A DNA stretch of 64,000 bases from NCBI GenBank assembly GCA_002105175.1, contig MCGE01000009.1, forward strand, positions 372,001 to 436,000. Reading direction: 5' to 3'. Origin of the DNA: Absidia repens (taxonomy: Eukaryota; Mucoromycota; Mucoromycetes; Mucorales; Cunninghamellaceae). The notes under the pieces were generated by a model. The model was not told the DNA's origin and searched no databases. It saw nothing but the letters and a program-made list of their open reading frames with translations. A program made the translations under genes and the position numbers. This document shows positions 60,372 through 64,000 of this stretch, piece after piece. The number at the start of each line of letters is the position of its first letter. The stretch's first letter is position 1.

Positions 60372-60896
60372 TTATATCATATAGCCTTCAAATTCATCGG
60401 TTCCAAGAATATCACGATTGCCCGAGCGGTAACGAATCATCCATTTTCCATTCGGTAACTTGATATAAAAATTGGAGTACGGAAACTCATTTGGTTTGCA
60501 GTACGTTGGACTAAATGGTGGGACAGTGACCTCGGCGACCGCGTTGTTTTTTTCAATCCATTTCTTTTTTCGTGCATGATGGTTTATTTGACTAGACGAC
60601 GGTGTAGCTGATACCATCGAGACACTAGATGATGGTAAAGTTCCAATAGTGCTGTTATTACTGCTGTTGCTACTTCCATTAGATATTCGTCGGTCTGCTG
60701 TAAACGTTGATGAAGACAATGTAAATGCTGATGATGAGGAAGTGGACGACGAGGAAGTGGAGTTAGTTCGTTTTGCCGATTTTGTCAAGATATTCCATGC
60801 TGATTTGATTCTTATGGATGCTGTGGATGATAATGAGGTGGATGAGGAACTGATTGAATATACCGTGTTTCGACAATAATTTTTAGGAGATTTCAT
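60372..60896 (-). CDS. Ser-rich protein with a conserved-looking C-terminal motif, unknown
   Basis: A single exon encodes 174 aa. The first ~110 residues are dominated by Ser and Thr with basic spots (RIKSAWNILTKSAKRTN), likely disordered. The last ~60 residues have a normal mix with aromatic and charged residues: PPFSPTYCKPNEFPYSNFYI, then KLPNGKWMIRYRSGN and DEFEGYMI at the end. Such a pattern, a disordered front with a compact aromatic C-terminal patch, is common among small Mucoromycota regulators or adaptors, but I do not recognise this family. The long 3' flank (59820-60370) is A/T-rich. The antisense frame is Asp/Val-rich and is a shadow. Confidence 0.6.
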   Translation of the reverse strand: MKSPKNYCRNTVYSISSSSTSLSSTASIRIKSAWNILTKSAKRTNSTSSSSTSSSSAFTLSSSTFTADRRISNGSSNSSNNSTIGTLPSSSVSMVSATPSSSQINHHARKKKWIEKNNAVAEVTVPPFSPTYCKPNEFPYSNFYIKLPNGKWMIRYRSGNRDILGTDEFEGYMI

Positions 60897-61930
60897 TACA
60901 AATGTGAGAACTATAATAAAAAGAAAAAAGAAAGAAAGACAAAAAAAAAAAAAAAAAAAGCGGACATGCTAACTTGACCCTTTTTATACAAGAGCTATTT
61001 TTAAATGCCGCTGTGATGATAAAATAAACAATGAGCAGCATTCCCCCTCATCTCATGTCGCGTGGGGTCAGACTGCAGCTACATTTACAATTTGAAAAGG
61101 ATCTAGACAATTGTATTGTTGGTGGTGTGATGTCTACTAGGATCAGTTTTGTCTTGGCCGGGCCTAAAACTTTATTCTTTAAATGCAATCTAAGAATCGT
61201 GTTGATATTCCATATTTTGCCACAGTTCGAATTGCTCTCTCATTGTAAAAAAATAATAAATGTATGATTTACCTCCTTACCTGGTCGATCTAGTAACTGC
61301 TTTTTCTTTTTTTCTTGTGGTTGATGAATGAATGATGATGATAGATCTTGGTTGAGAGATCTCTTTGTCAAATAAAAACATCAATGCTTCCTTTCCCACC
61401 TCACGTGAACAAGATGTTTATGCAAAATTATATTATACGGTACAGATAAATATCATAGTGGTGTATTTTCGATCTATTGTTCCTATTTTTAACTTGACTC
61501 CTTTAATGTTATTATTTTTATTTACTCTATTGATCCTCTTTATGATTTGACTTTGATGAATAAAGATTTCTATTTTGATATAACATTCCATTTTAAATTT
61601 TCCTCAGTAAAAAATAAATATATATAAAATAAATTCTTTATTTTGAGAAAGCAAAAAAAGAAAAACGATTAGGGGCCGATGGTTTGTTTACTGATGATCC
61701 TTTTTTGGTTATTGACCGCATATCTGTTTATCTTTTTTTTAGAAAACATGCAGTGAAGTAATCCGTTCGATTTTCTTTCCAGGAAAGCATAGAAACGTTC
61801 TAAAATACAAAAACGCACATACTTTATTAGTTTTTTGACAGCGGTGATTTAATACCAGTTGCATTATATTATTTTTTCCCATCACCATCGTTTTAAGACA
61901 ATATATCATTTCATATGGTGAGGCCCCATG

Positions 61931-61990
<60 letters not shown>

Positions 61991-62175
61991 TACACATACA
62001 CACATACACACACACGCACACACACATTGACACAAGATAACCACAAAGATGTTAACCAAAACTACACTTTATTGATCTTTTATTAAAAAAAGGAGGGAAG
62101 AGAGATAGATAGATGGGGGAGATAAAGAGGAAGAAGATGATGATAATAGACTATATAACGAATACACGACACAAT
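60897..62175. other. Spacer with a CA microsatellite
   Basis: A plus-strand frame at 61031-61267 opens with a plausible ATG (MSSIPPHLMSRGVRLQLHLQ) but ends in AT-rich sequence. I do not support it as a gene. A long (CA)n lies at 61933-61984. Confidence 0.45.
61933..61984. repeat. (CA)n microsatellite
   Basis: About 50 bp of CA dinucleotides with a few interruptions downstream. The Cys/Val-rich frame through it on the minus strand is an artefact. Confidence 0.95.
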
Positions 62176-63097
62176 CTAATAAAAGGTGGAAGGACGCTTG
62201 GCTTGGAAGAGAGAGCGGTTGGCCTTTTGGACGCGTTGGAGGCGGTGAGGTAAGGGGAAAGCGAGCTTGGGGGTCAACAATTGCTTGATGTATTGACGAC
62301 GGACATCAGCGACAGCGACTTCAGCAACACGGATGATTTGAATGTTACCGAAACGAGAACGATGACGGGCAGCCATATCTTGGTAACAGGTACCGACAGC
62401 TTCGACACGAGACATACCACGGTATTCCTTGTACATGTTGTGAGTACCGGAGCGAGAATCGTAACGGAGCCACACACCAAAGTTCTTGATTTGTTCAGGG
62501 CGCTTTTCGAAGATCTATTAAAGCATAATTTTGTGGTCAGTTACTATTTCTCATACTACTAGTTTTAGTGTACTTACTTCGTTGACGGAAACAATTTCAC
62601 CAGCAGTCTTCTTCACCTTGCGGAGCTTGGCCAAGAAGTACCAGAAACGAGACTTGGCAACAACATCATTGGGAGCAAAGATGCGCATACGGTAAAGCTT
62701 GGGAGTACGGTCTTGTTCGGAAGGAAGCTTACGTCCAACCACCTGGTATTCGTGGAACTACCAATTTAAGAAAAAAAAATGCATTCGTGAGCGCCTGTTC
62801 CATCCTATGTAAGCCCTAATCCTGCCTTTTCACAAACAGTACAATAAAACTGATACAGCCTCCTTATTACAAACGCAAAGTTCAATCATACTGACACACA
62901 CATCAACAAACGATGTTGAATGTGTAAGTTAATATATCCAGTATAAATATAGGATTCCGCTATTTTTATCAACCATCTATCCATCTATCCATTTATCCAT
63001 CCATCCAATCCCGCACCATTTTATCACATCCATTGCCCATCCATCATCTATTACATGCCCATTCGGTCCATTTCGTGGGTTCACTTACTCTAGCCAT
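62176..63097 (-). CDS. RPL20: 60S ribosomal protein eL20 (L18a/L20)
   Basis: Three exons, complement(join(62176..62514, 62578..62757, 63089..63097)), encode 175 aa. Exon 1 is just ATG GCT AGA, followed by a 331-bp intron, the short-first-exon layout common in fungal ribosomal protein genes. The product reads [17 protein letters not shown], then [59 protein letters not shown], then [14 protein letters not shown] and [19 protein letters not shown]. Length and motifs match eukaryotic eL20, a component of the large ribosomal subunit. The intron and upstream region (63100-63360) hold pyrimidine- and G-rich patches typical of strong constitutive promoters. A family A repeat begins just beyond, pointing away. 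Confidence 0.95.
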
Positions 63098-63379
63098 CGT
63101 CGTTGTGTGTTCTGAAAGAAAAAAAGAAGGGAAGGGAAAAGGGAATTTTCAAATGGGGAGTCGCTCTGACTTCGAGATTAATTTCAGATTCCGCTCGCTT
63201 CACCAGAAATAATCGAATATCGACGTATAGGACTTGGGGGGAGGCTGTTGAACGTGGGTAATAGCTGGTGCCGCCTTTCACCCTTCGGTAGCGAGACCCG
63301 CTCCCTCTGAGTACAGCGGACTACTGTTTGTGGATTTATGTTGTTGCTTTTTTTACTCTCTACAAAAATAACAGTAGAG

Positions 63380-64000
63380 AAAGAAGTAGTGAACCCGGTA
63401 TATATAGTATGTCTAGTCTAGCGTAGGACGAATTGGCGGTAGGCTTTAGGCTGATGGATATGGATGGTACAGTGGTAATGGAGTAGAGAAAGTAGATATG
63501 GTGAGTGAACTAGAAATCAGGTGTATATCAGGACACTCAAAAAGCAGATACAATGACGGCTTTTTATACTATTTAATGGGTCAGAGGATGGATACTAAAA
63601 AGGACATATTTTATTTGAAAGAAAATGGTAAATACAAAACTATGAGCGCCGAGTTCATTATAAATAGTGGCCTAATGAAGGAAGCATATAGAAGACGAGA
63701 GGGGAGATCTGAAGAATGATTAACACTAATCTAAAGGAATGAATGTGAAAGAGATCTAATATACTGTACAAAATATGAGAGCGACACAAGGGATATCTTC
63801 GGCTGAAACATAAAAACGGTTAACGCTAGTCCACCGCGCGATGAGGGCAAAAACAAAAAAAAGGGAATCTAACGTGTTAGACATGAGAGAGACTAATGGG
63901 ACATTTTTCTTTGAAGAACGTAAAAAGAGACATATTTTATTCAGATGTAGATACAAACTATGTACAAACTTGCACTAAATCAAAACTAATAAAGGCTCCA
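63380..64000 (+). repeat. Repeat family A, copy 11 (runs off window end)
   Basis: Begins with 'atatagtatgtctagtctag' (63402-63421), then ggctgatggatatggatgg, atatcaggacactcaaaaag (63525), two ~100-bp modules and 'catattttattcagatgtag' (63931). It continues past 64000 before the conserved 3' block. Confidence 0.88.

Noticed and set aside
61739..62059. Minus-strand frame rich in Cys-Val repeats
   Set aside because: Produced by the (CA)n microsatellite, with no domain outside it.

Overview
This window looks like nuclear DNA of an early-diverging filamentous fungus, most likely Mucoromycota (Mucorales-like). It is AT-rich, and the genes are broken by many short introns of roughly 40-100 bp with GTAAG donors, CTAAC-type branch points and TAG/CAG acceptors. 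Intergenic DNA is full of A/T homopolymers, some longer than 40 bp. I recognise the families by reading translated exons; no database search was possible, so the placement is inference.

Layout. 1.7-2.3 kb: small nuclear-type protein resembling DUF3245 (-). 4.7-8.1 kb: Fun30/SMARCAD1-type chromatin remodeller (+). 11.7-12.3 kb: small four-helix membrane protein, MAPEG-like (+). 12.9-14.1 kb: EB1/Bim1 microtubule plus-end protein (-). 16.1-17.4 kb: decayed hydroxylysine-kinase-like relic (+). 17.7-18.3 kb: dolichyl-diphosphatase (-). 20.4-22.5 kb: type II membrane protein that joins a GT31-like region to a GT34 glycosyltransferase domain (+). 26.5-26.8 kb: small Cys-rich protein (+). 28.3-28.9 kb: orphan with a Gln/His/Asp tail (+). 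30.7-32.4 kb: AAAP amino-acid transporter (-). 35.2-39.5 kb: secreted subtilase with a PA domain, 17 exons (+). 40.0-41.8 kb: seven-helix membrane protein (+). 43.8-45.0 kb: LPA1-like 2-phosphoglycerate-kinase-family P-loop protein (-), divergent from a kelch-repeat single-pass membrane protein at 45.7-48.1 kb (+). 49.2-50.0 kb: small membrane protein with an uncertain tail (+). 50.4-52.2 kb: peroxisomal acyl/oxalyl-CoA synthetase, Pcs60-like (+). 55.0-56.3 kb: secreted GDSL/CE16 esterase (+). 60.4-60.9 kb: Ser-rich orphan (-). 62.2-63.1 kb: ribosomal protein eL20 (-).

The genes are unrelated housekeeping and secretory-pathway genes rather than a cluster. Several act in the secretory or surface system: dolichol recycling, a Golgi-type glycosyltransferase, a secreted protease and esterase, and a kelch receptor-like protein.

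The most striking non-genic structure is a dispersed non-coding repeat family of about 0.7-1.1 kb with eleven recognisable copies plus a fragment, in both orientations. It has a strongly conserved core, tandem ~100-bp internal modules and a conserved CACGTG-bearing 3' end. A second, smaller family (GT-rich run, A-run, then a CCGCCGTGCTCAG-type core) occurs three times in tandem near 29.6-30.2 kb and once near 59.4 kb. Three genes are predicted to carry micro-exons of 7, 8 and 10 nt.
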